Origin: Eretmocerus hayati
Taxonomy: Eukaryota; Arthropoda; Insecta; Hymenoptera; Aphelinidae
DNA: 64,000 nucleotides
Reading direction: 5' to 3'
Assembly: GCA_029851415.1 (NCBI GenBank)
Contig: CM056743.1
Coordinates: 11,896,727-11,960,726 of the forward strand
Below, in pieces: positions 1 to 12,420 of the stretch. The stretch's first letter is position 1. Each line of letters starts with the position of its first letter. The notes under the pieces were generated by a model. The model did not search any database. It saw only the letters and a program-made list of their open reading frames with translations, and was not told the DNA's origin. The translations under genes and the position numbers were made by a program.

Positions 1-827
1 CATGCTCAGAAAAATTCGTCTTCAATCATATTTTCGGTAGATATTATTGTTATGGACCCGTGAAAAATGTTGAAGCATCATTTGTAACTCATGGTTTCCA
101 TAAATTTTTGTTTTAGAAGGAGTTTCTTGCAGAGCTTTGAATTTGACTTCATCGGGTTTGTCGAGTTATTTTACATCGAATATGGTAAGATAGACCAGGG
201 TGATGCAAACAAATTCTGTTGAATCTAAAAACTCTAAGGTTTATATTTTTGAGACGCTATGGAACACGAACATCAAAAAATACGGGAAAAAAACATGGAA
301 GAATCTTGAATTATTCGGAGGAAATCTCGCTGAATAAACATGGAATTACTGATTTAAACTATTTCTTTCACTCAAACCTACAAATTGACGACCGTTGCAA
401 AGCTAATGAATAGCAAGTCAAGTGTCTACCGACCCATTTGGGAAAATATTCAGGTTCTACGCGCGGATTACCTGAGTTCTCCCTGATTTCCAGGTGCAAA
501 ACGAATTACCTGAGTATTCCCTGATTTACATGTTCGGTGGACATCATGTTGATATGAATTATTGGATTCAATATGGGCTTGTTAGACCGACTTTAGCGAG
601 TATTTCTCACAAGAAGCGCCTTTTCGAGAGGAATTCAATTACCTAATTGGAAATAAATTTCAGCTTTGACACTGACAATGCAAGCCGCCTCACCCCCACT
701 CCTCTATTTTTTTATCGTCTGCTTTATCCATGCCAAATGAAGGCCATTAACACTTGTTGCATCACTTCCGGTTCGGGGTGGCTCACTAGTGCGTGTCTAA
801 TCCTCCGCAATCTTCGATTTCGCTAAA
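1..827. other. Stretch without a recognised gene
   Basis: AT-rich sequence with only short ORFs lacking domain character. The last part (about 660-827) is more GC-rich and directly precedes the split start codon of the Myb/SANT-like gene, so it may be its promoter and 5' UTR. No core promoter motif could be assigned. Confidence 0.4.
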
Positions 828-1740
828 ATGTAAGGCTGAATATATCGCGAATTATTAACAAAACAATCTCTAATTTACCATTTAGACCTACGTTTCATTT
901 ATCGCTGTTTCCAGGGCTCAACAACAGAGGAATACGCCGGATAAGAGGCAGCGCGAGTTGTTGATAAGTCATGTGTCAGACTACCCCGAGATCACCCTAC
1001 ATTTTGGCTCTGAAACAAATCTCCCCGCAATAATTCACTTAGCAGATAAACTCAATGAGGTGGGCGAATTTCAAGGTTCTCCAATCGATTGGGTTAACGT
1101 GAGTATGAATTTCAAATCTCAAATTTGTCTGGTACTGTTTATGGTCAAATGCACAAGTGCAAGCTCAGAATTCCATTTCCAGTATTGGTATGATTGTGTT
1201 GCCAAGGCTCATGAAGAGTATCAAGCAGCAGAAGAGGTCCTTGACAAAATGCCTCTGTTCTACAGACGCATTATTGAAGTTACTTCACAAGCAGTGGACT
1301 CGTTGGAAAAAGAACACCTACGAGCCAGTACATCGGCAGAGCAACCCAGTAGACCCTGATATGTTGATAACGACCTATTAAGACCACCAACAACATCTTC
1401 AAACGTAAGCAAATTATCACCATGTAATAGTACATATCGAGTCGCAAACCAAACCCCTCAAAGATATCATCGGGGTAACTTGGTGACACCTTCATATTCA
1501 CCAAATGATGAAACAAGCATCAAATTGACGAATAGTGTTGATGGTTTATTCAAAAATCTGCAGAAAAAAATCAATGGTGGATTTGAAAACTTTAAAGAAA
1601 ACTGGTCGAGTAAACAAAAAGCTGATGGAACAGCTTATGAGCAAATTCTCACAAGTCAACTGCGAACCTTCAACATCCTGGCTGATATAATGAGGCAAAT
1701 AACAAACTTGGTTGCCTTACTAACCACATATCTTTCCTGA
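828..1740 (+). CDS. Myb/SANT-like (MADF-type) DNA-binding protein of the PIF/Harbinger-associated kind; one in-frame TGA
   Basis: Probable DNA-binding protein with an N-terminal Myb/SANT-like (MADF-type) domain, the kind often partnered with Harbinger transposases. A good donor (AAAAT|GTAAGG) at 829/830 and acceptor at 914/915 join AT to G and create an ATG. The frame then reads MAQQQRNTPDKRQRELL and continues to 1098, where AAC|GTGAGT is followed by an 84-bp intron and an exon from 1183. Conserved features are the leucine/histidine-rich first helix, LADKLNEVGEF, and the tryptophans of SPIDWVN and YWYDCVAKAHEEY that straddle the second intron. The exon runs to TGA at 1357-1359, giving 120 residues. 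The same frame then stays open to TAA-like termination at 1740, about 126 more codons, including a predicted coiled coil near 1540-1720. Either the protein ends at 120 residues or the TGA is a recent lesion or readthrough site. Family assignment is by pattern, not by search. Confidence 0.6.
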
Positions 1741-4700
1741 GCCAAGGCAAATGATAAATGTGAGATGCTTCATATATCGGTGATTGTGTGTTACAATGGC
1801 ATCATTGATTTTTGTCTGTTTCTTGCAGGTGGAGTATAACTCATCCAAGCATGTTCGGTGTAATCATTATTTGTGTAAGTTGATGATACGAAAAGCATGA
1901 AGTTCCAATTTTTCTCATGTATGTGATGACATTCATTTGATAAATGAATAAAGACACCAACAAAGTAATTTTGAAGAAAGACGACTAACATTGAATGAGA
2001 AATTCCTCCAGGTATGTGTTTCATTAGTTTACTTGCTCAAAAATCAATATTGGTGATGATATAATGCTCATCTGGTGGACTGTCAAATCATACACAGGAT
2101 GATCTGCGACGTCCTGGCAAAAAAATAATTCTTTGACTCTATAGGGTAAGACTTTTACCAAAATTCCCCCTAACTTTTAATGGAGCTTGCTCCTTCAGAT
2201 TGCAACACTGAATGGTTTTGAAACCCAGCTTTGATACTCAACCTATAATTGTTTATATTATATGGATTATTGCAGTATGTATTTCTGTGGGCGTGCAATC
2301 TACCAAGGGATCATTTTAGAAAAAGAAATGCGTCAGAAATTATTGAAAAGTTCAATTGTCTACTTGAATCTAATACTTTGATAAAAGCGAGTTTTAGTCT
2401 TTGTTATGAATATGCTTTCCAATAATGTGGATGAATGTCCTAACAAACTCCGATTGCTTGAGGATCTTTTGATACTCATTTTTTATTTATTTTTCTTTTA
2501 TTAGGAAATCGTAACTGGTAAAGAGTGAATTGCCCCAAAACGCTCGACATTCAGCATCTTGATAATGTTTCATTATGATTTACCATAATTCATCATGATC
2601 CATGAAAACATGAAACGACAAATCTATATAATTAATATGAGGTATTTGGATTTGATTCGTTTCCTGAAGTGTTTGTTTTGTTTTAAACGAGATGTTTTAT
2701 TTGTAGCTTATTAATATGAATAGGTGAGTCTTATGATGTTTTTTTTGGAAAAAATATGGAACCAAGTTTGTCAACCTGCAATTCGAATGAAACTCGTAGA
2801 GGGAATGTACTCACATTTTGATAGAACGATAGACCGTCGACCTCGCGGGTCAGTTTCAAATCAAAAATTCATCGCGTGTCACGTGCATATTCATGAGTTG
2901 GATGTGTTATTCCCAACGAGTTGAAAGATATTTCGTGAAAAAGTCGACTTCGATCCTGGTAAATCGAGTATGCATATTCATATTGGATTAGGAAATCTCA
3001 ATCCAAATTTGAAGCTTGTAGGAAAGGCTGAGTATAATATCAATTAATAATCCTGTCAAGGTCCTTCATGAGTGGCAAAAAGATACATGATTATTTCAAT
3101 TTTCTTTCAAATGAACTTCAAGGTAGTTCCATTCTAAGCGAGAAATCTAAAAATACCAATGGCTCGATTAAAACCTTGTTTGATATCAATTGTGTCAAGA
3201 CATTCAACACCAGAAACATTTCAGTTGTAAAACAAAATGGTGGGGAGAATCGCATTGCGAATTGCAAGAAATTATGGAATAGCGTTAAAAAAAAACAAAC
3301 CTTCAATCGCTATTCCATATACAATTTTGCATCCTCTGAGTAAATAGGCCTAAAACTGTTAGACGTATCCTGTAGCACTAATGCTAATAAAAATATTTTT
3401 CACACAACAAGTTTTACATACGCGTCTCGTCTCTAATACATCACGGACTTTTGTTAATGTTTAGATACAATTGTAAATCTTCTTGTATTTTGTAGTTCCC
3501 GAGACAAAACGAGTCGTGAAAGATCCATACATTATCTAATTGATACTAACTAAGATTCAGCAATTAGGGTTCATGAAAATGTCAGAATTCAAGCTGAATT
3601 TACCACTTTCCTCAAGATTGTAGATCAGTATCATTACAGTTGACAAAATTATTATTTCACTGGATTTCAATTGAGCCAGGAAAATTGGTCTCAAGATGTC
3701 TAGGCCAGATAATTGAAAAGTCACCAAGCAGTGTTATCACAGTGTGGTACATAAGGTTTGAGCTAAACCTGATGTACGAAAACTATAAAATGATTGACAC
3801 CATGGGATACAAAATTATGATGGAATCAGTGAGTAAGAGAATGAATGTAATGAACAAACATACCATTTCTAATTATGTGTCACCTGGTGAAATTCCAATC
3901 CTGCTTAATTTTGAATGTTAAAATCTGAGTCACAAATTTGAACCACAAAGAGATATCAATATACGTACAATACGGATATCAATTTACTTCCAATAACCGA
4001 TCGTGTGATGGTTTTAAAAGGACATAAGTTGATATTCTTTGATTGAATCGATACTTGGAACATCTTTCACTCCGTAATTTTCCAACACAACTAAAAATTG
4101 TGTATTGGATTATAAACCTCTTAAGACATTTTGCACAGTTTTGACTCAGAGTAATCAGTACATCTAGGACGAGTGCATGATAGAGTCAATTAATGAACGC
4201 ATCATCACATTTTGTATATAAATAAGTTTGAGTAGCAAAAGAATCATGATTGGGCATAGCATTTACTGAATAACACTTATTAGAATTCATATTACAATCA
4301 ATTTACATCAGGTAATGCGTCGAAATGAAAGATGAAAAAACCCAAAAATTACATCCTGTGTACATGTTGCAGAGTGTGAAAGTTTCAGATACCTTTCAAT
4401 ATTTGAGGTATTTTGTATTTAGCTCATGACAAATCTGATCACTAATCATCTTAATTAACAATAATCATCAGCAATGAGTTATTGGCTATTTTGTTTTGTT
4501 GCATCTTTTGATATGAATTCCATCAGTAACTTCATCTATTTGTTGCATAATATTATTAGCCTTATTTCGCAAGTATACTATTGATGAGAGGCTCGTAGAG
4601 GGACTGTACTCAATTTAAAGATCTTAGAACAAGTAAACTGGTAACGTCATCTTGAATGCCTAACCTTATCTTCAGCTGACTGCTCTGAGACGTAATTTTT

Positions 4701-5797
4701 CTTCAAAAAATTCTGTGCCTGCAAGTCACTCTATAGAAGAGTTGCTTGATTTCTATATTCACAATCTTTTTTACGGTCACTTTCTATTTCTTTAAGAAGG
4801 TATTCGATGACCAATTTAGAATTTTGCTATTTTATGGGAGAGACAAAGTTATCTCTACAGAATTCAGTCCATTTTCTTCCATGTATACCTCATAATCTCA
4901 CGTCAGAGAAAAGCTGTACACCATCTTCTGTTGTGTTTCCCCTAAAATAAAAAGTAGCAACTCCTATTGAAACTCAATGACAATCATAAGCAACAATCAA
5001 GTTTCATCAAAAATTTACGCAAATTCATATAACATGACTATTTGTTGACACTGACGAAAGCTGTATGTCGCAATGGGAAGTAGCACTTGCATTAAAAGTA
5101 ACAGTGATCAAGAATTGAAACAGAGAGACAATAGGCAACATCAACGACTGCACTGAACTACCATGCATGCAGGAGGCACTTAGAGTTGTTTTGCATTTGA
5201 CATTGACTTTGATAACCACTTCATGTCCGTCACCTGTAAGGCATGCGAAATCTATGGTTGTTTGCGTAGTTGTCAGGATTTCATAAATGAAGGATTAAGT
5301 TTGCCATTGTAGATAAGAATTGCAAACAATTCCTAGCAACAAGTTTGTCTCATTACAGCAAAATATTTGAAGATAGAAATATTCAAGAAATTGGTACACG
5401 ATGGTATCTTGGTCAAGCGCGATAAGATGAGCTTTAAAGTAACTTTTGAGCTGTGCAGGTTCTTTGAAGGTAGTAGAATTTTATCAGGAAATCTGTGAAC
5501 GTATTCCTACTATTGGAATTCTGAATGATTACGATTTTAGATAGTGCTACTGTGAGCCTGGGAATGCGTACTAGTATAGTGACAAGGGCTCATATGATAC
5601 GATACTTACATTTTAATGGTAAAACAAATTGATCAAGAAATCTCTCTCAGCAAGTCCGGCATGATACCCGTCAGCATTTTCATGATCAAAAGCTACATTA
5701 GCGTTATCGAACCTGTCACCAAAGTATTCGCCGTGGAATCTGTGATAGAAACTAAAATGAGAACTTGGAAAACTTATAGTTTTTTATTTGAAGTATC
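1741..5797. other. Four-kilobase stretch without a recognised gene
   Basis: AT-rich and densely stopped in all frames. The longest ORF of any interest, 3068-3343 on plus (91 codons, lysine/asparagine-rich), has no recognisable domain and may be chance. It lies between the Myb/SANT-like gene and the convergent HARBI1-like gene; if both belong to one large Harbinger element this would be its interior. No tandem repeat or strong hairpin was noticed. Confidence 0.35.
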
Positions 5798-8113
5798 TTA
5801 CCCATGTATCCTTATTACGTTGTGGAGAAATGCACAAGCTGTCACGATCCTGGCAGCGATCTTTGGCCGGTAAAATAACTTTCGAGCTCGGTTGCACGCT
5901 ATAAAAACCCCGGAGACTGCACCAATGGTTCTCTCGACCATGCTCCTCGTCCGGCAATGTTCTGTAGTGTACCTTGCCGCAAGTGAGCCCACAGGGGCAT
6001 TTTCAACGGGAGTTAAAAGAACGGTTGATGGAGTATAGCCACTCTCAGCTGACAAGACATCAAGTTATAAGAGAAAAACGTCGACAAATTTCTGGCCAAA
6101 TTTGACCCTGCAATATATCCTGCAAAGTATCAATATTAATGACACGGAGCGAGTTTGGTAAATGAGGCGAATTTTACAGGATACCAACATAACGCCACCG
6201 ATGCCGGCAATTTTTGCGTCAAAATTTTACCGCAAAATTTAGAGTACGGGCCCTGAATATTATCTTCACGGCTCTGACGCTGCAACCCCGAAACTTTGCG
6301 ATAATTTTGTTAATAGGGTACTTTTGGCGTGTAATTGTTCTGATGAAATGCCTGAAGCGCGTCAGCAGAGTATTTTATGAGCTGACCGAAACACTGACTT
6401 GTCCGTATGTAATCAACTGTAACTTCTGTGAAATTTAATTACCAAGGAGATAGTAATAGCCCTCTCGCTCGCAGATCGCTGCGTTGGCACGTAGACCCAC
6501 CATTGTCTCCCTCACTTGACTGAAGAGCCAATTGAAAATATCATTGTTGCTGCCTGGTTCGATCCGAAGACCAGTGATTCTTTGTTCTGAGTCGGATACC
6601 TGTAGATATATTATCAAAATTATCAAATCTGAAAAGACAAATGTATGAAAGAATCGCACCAAAATCTAGCGTAAAATATTTATGACCAAATAAACTTTGG
6701 ATGGAAGGAACCGCAGCTATGAGAATATTTCCTGATTCAATATGAAACAATTGATGGGTCCTGCTAATGGGATGTCTCTAGTATTGCTGAACGCGCTTCA
6801 CTAGCACTGAACGAAGATAGAATGCCAATGAACAAGATCGCTTGAAAGGATGAATTCGATCAAGAGAGTTTTTATGACTCAAGAATACATACAATCTGAA
6901 CATTCAAACTTGGACCCTCGTGGTAGTTGGCAAATGCTTCTTCATGATCATGAAGCCTTCTTATGCGGACTGTAAATCCATCAACGGCCCCAAGGATTCC
7001 AGGAATCCTCATGTGCGCTTGGTACCTGGAGAAGAGATAGAACCGTAGCAAAAATTAGTTGAACAACAAGCAACTTGAGCAAAAACCTACTTTTCTTGGA
7101 TGGTGCGCCTCACTTCAGGTGTACTGGGAAACTTAATGAAATTATCTCTAAGAGAACAGATTGCTCGAAAGAAGTGGTTCAGGATTCTGCTGATTAGAGT
7201 TTGAGAAACAGCGTGATTATAATCTTGGGCAAGACTTTTCTGGAATGGTCCTTCAGCCATGAACCGGAGCCCAATGCAAAATTGGAGCAATACAGGAATC
7301 TTGGTTCTATTATTAGTTTGTAAGGTCTCAGCCATGAGCTCAAACAACCCCCATCCAACTGCTGGTGGAAACCTGCTAATAATGAGCAGAGACTGAGATT
7401 TCAAGGACAACTCAACATAGTTGTAAAAGAAACGTACTTTGTGTGGAATACCACTATACCAGTCAATAAGTCTGCCAAGTGCTAAGTTAGTTATTGGTTT
7501 TGCAGCCATCGCAATATACCACGTAGATTGTACTTGGTAGGGTGGTATTCCAAGTCGAGTAGGTTACTTTCCCAAGCCTGCAACTCAAACATTCTTACTT
7601 CAATGACATGTTGCTTGATGAATACTCTTCTTAAGGTAGTGGTAATGACAAGATAGAAAGAAAATATATCTAAAAGCTAGAGAACTATCTCACCAGGACC
7701 AAAGTAGACTTTTGTGCACTTGGACAAACCAACTACCATCAAAAAAGACTGGTTCATCACAAAGCAATTTTACATGATACTTGTGGCTTGGGATATATTG
7801 ATATATTGGGCACCTCTCAAGAACTTGTCAGACAGCCCTTGACCAAAGAAGAGACAACGACATTAGGAAGACATACCTGTACAGGTTCCGAAATTGTTCA
7901 GGATCACCTTCAAATGGATTTGATGAATCCCTGAGAATCTTTCTGAATATTTTAGTGCGTAGGAAGTTGTAGGCTTTCTCTTCCTTTGCCTCTTGTTCAA
8001 AGATATCCTCCACGACAGCTACAAGGTCATGAGGCAGGTCTTCTTCTTCTTCATGATCCCCATCCACAAAAATGTCTCCCAAGAGTTGAACAAGATCATC
8101 AATGGCGGCCACT
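5798..8113 (-). CDS. HARBI1-like PIF/Harbinger DDE transposase, five exons
   Basis: DDE-fold nuclease of the PIF/Harbinger superfamily, active transposon gene or domesticated derivative. Exons on minus, from splice signals: about 8111-7877 (donor CAG|GTATGT), 7372 to about 7089 (acceptor TTAGCAG, donor GTAGGT), about 7027-6890 (donor GTATGT), about 6605-6442 (donor GTAATT) and about 6049-5798. Removing these introns keeps one open frame: codons split at the junctions rebuild R in NLYRFP, K in TIQEKY and A in LLAESGY. Domain order: acidic N-terminus, NPFEGDPEQFRNLYR, helix-turn-helix-like region (VSQTLISRILNHF), first catalytic Asp in GILGAVDGFTVRI, NYHEGPSLNVQ, then the segment where GDSGY is usual but LLAESGY is found, and the third acidic residue in MVERTIG followed by AFLHNV. 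The apparent Asp-to-Glu change at the second catalytic position is unusual. A donor-like CATGG|GTAAGAT at the end means another 3' exon is possible. Confidence 0.8.
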
Positions 8114-8665
8114 GAAAGAAGAAAAGGGAATGACAAAGTACGATTCAAACAAGTAGTCGTCCAAAAACTGAATAACAAACTATTATCATGTTGGTCTGGT
8201 GGTTCGAAAAGTTGAACTTGATCGTCATTGTCTAAGAAAATATCTGCTAATTCTTGAATGAGGCTGGTCATCAATTGAGCTGAAATCCAATATCAATTCA
8301 AATTCATGATAAGTTCTTGAATTTGGAGGTTAATCAACGTACAATGAACTTATAATGATTACGCTGAGCTAGAGGTGTCTCCGCAATGACATTAGGAACT
8401 GGAAAAAGCACCTTTATTAAAAATAGTTCATGATAACCTTCTGAATTTGGGGATTATTCAAGGTATGAAGAACTTACGATGATTATGCTGAGCTACAGGT
8501 GTCTCGGCAATGACATTAGGGACTGGAAGAAGTACCTTCATTAGAAAAGTTTTTCTAATATACAAAAAGTACATCAAGAAAGGAGTAAGGCGACCCATCT
8601 GTATTGTTGTCGTCTTCGAAAAGGCCTCCGACGACGTCGAAAAGATCACAATTGTACAGCACTAA
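8114..8665 (-). other. Probable 5' exons of the HARBI1-like gene, with a duplicated small exon
   Basis: Upstream of the transposase core the minus strand shows several short acidic, exon-like pieces. One (about 8660-8593) follows a CTTAATTTTTAG acceptor and encodes DLFDVVGGLFEDDNNTD. Another, near 8274-8180, encodes ELADIFLDNDDQVQLFEPPD. A third lies at the start of the recognised exon (DDLVQLLGDIFVDGD). All share a (L/V)xDIFxDxD pattern, suggesting exon duplication. Between them are two copies of a roughly 110-bp segment (about 8340-8425 and 8465-8548), each coding PNVIAETPVAQHN-like sequence after a CCAG acceptor. Only the copy nearer 8480 keeps a GTAAGT donor. The true start codon could not be fixed. 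Confidence 0.45.
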
Positions 8666-9747
8666 AAATTAAGAAAAGTATGTGGTCACGGGGGGACGCA
8701 CGGAGGCTGGGCGGAATAGAAAAATAACAACCAAGACATGAAAGCATGTCAACAAATCTTCCGGAGGCTAATACGAAATTGGTAATACACATGGTACACA
8801 TGCACTTACTTTTATCTGCTTGATCAAACTTGCCGATTATTATTGAACCCCATCAACTTCACTGCTGGTTGGGCAAAGGACAACAAAAGACATAACCTCA
8901 GGTTGAACCGAGGGAGAGCCTCGATTAAACTTACAAAATTCGTATGAATTAAGATGAGAACAATTTTGATTTTGTCATAGACGAAATGTGCAAATTGAAC
9001 ATTATCATTGCAAGCATTGATGTTTGCAATAATAATTGAAAATAATTTGCATGGCCGACGGGAACTGTGAAACGCAAAATACGCTGTGAATCACGCCGTC
9101 GCGACAGTCGTCGCCGAGCTCGGAATCAGGCCCCTGTCAGCAAGACTTGGCAAGACCGACGAACGCAGGAGAGTCACATCACCGATCGATTCCAGTCACG
9201 GCCACCTCGTATAGGCAAGAGGGCGCTACTACTGTGCCGATTCTATGACGTCCCTTGCTTCGCCCACTGAATAGACATCCGACCGTTCATCGAAATGAGC
9301 TCATTAGGTATAAAGGGAAAAAGGAGGGAGGGAAGGTGATTGAAATTCCAAAAAATTGCTTAGCACTCATCTGAAACTGTAAAACCAAGGATGAACCATT
9401 TCTCTCAGAAGGGCATCGAATTTCACATGAGAAAATGTGTAATCAGAATTGTTTCAAGATTGGATTTTTGAGGAACAAATTGAAAAGTGATTTCCACAGA
9501 ATATTCCGTATAAGAGACATATCACATCACGAATAACTTTACATGGCATATTTTGATAGGTTCTTTTCTCAGCTTTCAAATGCGCTCATTCGTGTGTTAA
9601 TATCTTGTTCCGTTCCAAAGTTACAGTACTGTGAGTGTGAAAAAGTCAACAGTTCCTCCACAGAAGGAAATTCAAAAGTTTCATCAATTCGATTACCAGC
9701 TACGCTAAGGAAATCTCTTGGGGTCCTCGCGACCGTTCGTTCCTCGT
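8666..9747. other. Stretch without a recognised gene
   Basis: No coding signal that I trust. The part around 9060-9270 is GC-richer than its surroundings and holds a 67-codon arginine-rich ORF on plus with no family features; it could equally be promoter-like CpG sequence upstream of the HARBI1-like gene. I looked there for terminal inverted repeats of a Harbinger element and found none convincing. Confidence 0.35.
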
Positions 9748-10694
9748 ATTTTGAGCAGGGTTTGACAAATAACGCTAGTTTCGTTATGGTGCATTATTAA
9801 CGAAACCCTTGGAGATCTGTTATGATATTCGTTATTCCGTTAAATAATGGATAGAATTTCGTTATGTTTTTCGTTACGTTACTAGAATAACGTTAAAATG
9901 ATAACGAATTGAATTTCGTTTCGTTATGAGTTTCGGTATTCTTAACGAAACGTATAACGAAATTGAGTGACGTGATTCCCGAGACATTTCGTTAATGTTT
10001 TTCGTTACGATAACATAACGAAATTCTTTCCCGAGTTTCGTTACGTTATTTTTCTCATTATATTCACTGCCACTCATAAATTCTGAGTGAACACAATATC
10101 ACCCTCTCTGAAAATGACGGTATCTCGGATCCTATGCGTCGTAGGAGAATTTTGAAAGAAGTATCTCCGGATACTTGGTTGTATCCACCAACCTAGTCTA
10201 TTTCTGGCGCATTAGGAGTCAGTCATATCCGATCTTCTCTATTTAAGGCCCTCGTGAGGCAAAACTTCGTCCTGATCACTTGGCGAAAAAAAAAAAAAAC
10301 GAAACAAAATACAATTTCCATTTCGTTACGTTACTCGCGGGAATAACGTAACGGAATTATTTATAATGTGAATAACGTTACTTGAATACCGTAACGAAAC
10401 TCCAATACTTGAATTTCGTTTCGTTATTCATAACGTTATTCACATATAACGTTATACACGTAAGAGCCGAGTTTCGTTACTATAGAATAACGTTATTAAT
10501 AACAAAACGAAATCCAAAGATTAGAGTTTCGTTACGTGATTGTATTACGTTAGTGACATTACGTTACGGTATTTGGTTATGTTATCCTAACGTAACGAAA
10601 TTATCTCATAATTATGTTTTTTGTCATGAGAACGTAACATAACAAAATCGATAACGCAATTTTGTTATGTTACTTGTCAAACCCTGATTTTGAG
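9748..10694. mobile_element. hAT-type MITE with perfect 8-bp target-site duplication
   Basis: The element is 9756-10686 (931 bp). It begins CAGGGTTTGACAAATAAC and ends with the near-perfect inverted match GTTACTTGTCAAACCCTG. Both sides carry the same octamer, ATTTTGAG (9748-9755 and 10687-10694). An 8-bp duplication plus CAGGG termini is the hAT signature. It encodes no transposase. The outer 300 bp on each side are packed with degenerate copies of CGTTAC/GTTAT-type words on both strands; the centre (about 10060-10300) is ordinary sequence with an A-run at 10287-10300. The internal words probably serve as subterminal binding sites (inference). Confidence 0.9.
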
Positions 10695-11038
10695 GCATAG
10701 AATCGGTGAAAAATCATTAGAAAAAAATTTGGAGCCCCTTGTTTATTTGATCATTCAATTCACTTAGAGCTACTCAGCAGGATACTCAGCATCACGTCGG
10801 AACAGAATATTAGAAACGAAACAGTGATGGAGACCACGATTTTACATACAGGTCTGAGCAATCGGTACAACAGAACCGTCACAAGTAAGAGCCACGGCTC
10901 GGTAAAATGGCGGCTTTGCTAGGAAACTGGACGCGCGCTTATCGAATATAAATTCTCGATCTTGCTCCTCTCGTATTACGCTGGAGTAATCAGAAATTAT
11001 CACAAATCTATCCCTGTCACCTTTATTCGATCCCAGCA

Positions 11039-11122
11039 TCGTCTAGCAATCAAATTCACTAATACAGTCTTCCTCAAGAAACTTGAGATTTGGGGATGAA
11101 GAATTGATTGCTAGACGATTCT
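11039..11122. repeat. Inverted repeat (hairpin)
   Basis: Arms of about 18 bp, left TCGTCTAGCAATCAA near 11040 and its complement ending near 11121. Inside, a smaller stem (CAAG-AAA-CTTG) gives a nested cruciform. It lies about 110 bp from the candidate first exon at 11231-11251; no function is assigned. Confidence 0.6.
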
Positions 11123-11230
11123 GAGATCAGAGAAAAGTGTCGGAGTTGAATTTGTGATAATTTTTGATGACTCTGGTGTGTTACGAGGAAAGCAAAATGG
11201 TATGGTCACATTCAATAAACACACGCTCAC

Positions 11231-11251
11231 CTTTCCTTCCAGAGACGCCAT
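11231..11251 (-). CDS. Candidate first coding exon of an unidentified gene
   Basis: On minus, a GC-rich leader is followed by CAAGATGGCGTCTCTGG, a good Kozak context, coding MASLEGK and stopping exactly at a strong donor, AAG|GTGAGC (11231/11230). This looks like a typical animal first exon with a short coding part. No downstream exon towards lower coordinates could be identified (the hAT MITE lies there), so the gene may be elsewhere, very intron-rich, or absent. A further AAAATGGCGGC on plus near 10905 hints at a bidirectional promoter, which is inference only. Confidence 0.25.
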
Positions 11252-11299
11252 CTTGCCGGGCCGTGACTTGAACAGGCGATGGTTCAACTGTATCAAGTG

Positions 11300-12420
11300 C
11301 CACACATGATGATAGGATCGTAATGGAAACTCCCGCCGGGACCTTATGTTTTGTGAGCCCTAACCTTAATCTGTCCCCACCCTAACCATGACCGTGTGTC
11401 AATTAAAAAAAAATCCGCCATTGCTCATGTTACACGTCTGTCAATTCGATGTACGCTTTCTCTCTCTATGTAACAACAGGTGAGATAAGAGAATACTTCT
11501 AGAGTTGGCGATAAAGTGTTTTCTTTTGAGCCTTAGCAGCCATTCTTAAGTGAGAGATGTTGAATTCTTTGTAGCTCTTCAAGTTGTCTATGGATGAAAT
11601 GAAATGAAGTTGCATCAATGCATTTTCCAAAAACATAAGTTCAAAAAAGTTTTTTTTTCCTCTAAAACTTCAAGAACAACTTGACTGAATGTGCGTCATA
11701 GGTTTATTCATGGATGGAATTTTTTTCTAATAATAATAAATACCCATCATAATCTGTGCTTGTTTTCTCTAGAATTTTCTTGAAGTAAACAGGTCCTCAA
11801 CAATCAGTCGAGACCACCACTTCCTCTCAGTTTTTGTGTTGTGATGCGCATTACCTGTGATTCTGCTCGAATTTCAAGTTGACACGGGAGTTAGAAAATC
11901 ATGCATTTTGATGGTTCTAGCTATGAATGCCGTGTAATGACCAATAGCAGTACGCTCGTGCATCTTATGTTTTGGGACCTCTGACTTTTAATATTGACAA
12001 TATTATATTGTTCATATGGTTCTCACAGTAAACTGATGCCTCTTTTACATCTGAAGCTTCTATATCTATTTGCTATAACGGAATATCATTGAGGCAGGAC
12101 TGGACTTGCTCTTAAAAATAGCATGATTAGCCATGGCAATCAATCTTTGTGAGAAAACGAACTACTTTTGGGAACTAGACGCAAAAATATTGATGACCTG
12201 TGTTCATTCTATCCCATTTGAATTAACCATCTAACAGAGCCTATCATAATTGGAGCACTTCCAAGTCTTATAGACATTGTTTTGAAAAGCTAATATGGCT
12301 CTTCTTGAGGCTTTCATGGGTTCTGAATTCTTTGAAATATGTAGATGAATAATGCTAAATCTATGACTCATTGTGCTTACATAGCATCAAGGAAAACTCA
12401 TTCTCAAGCCTCTTGCAACC
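11300..12420. other. Stretch without a recognised gene
   Basis: AT-rich, no ORF of interest, no tandem repeat or strong hairpin seen. Confidence 0.4.

Noticed and set aside
660..9300. One large PIF/Harbinger transposon holding both the Myb/SANT-like and HARBI1-like genes
   Set aside because: Gene content and convergent arrangement fit, but no matching terminal inverted repeats or 3-bp TWA duplications were found near either end.
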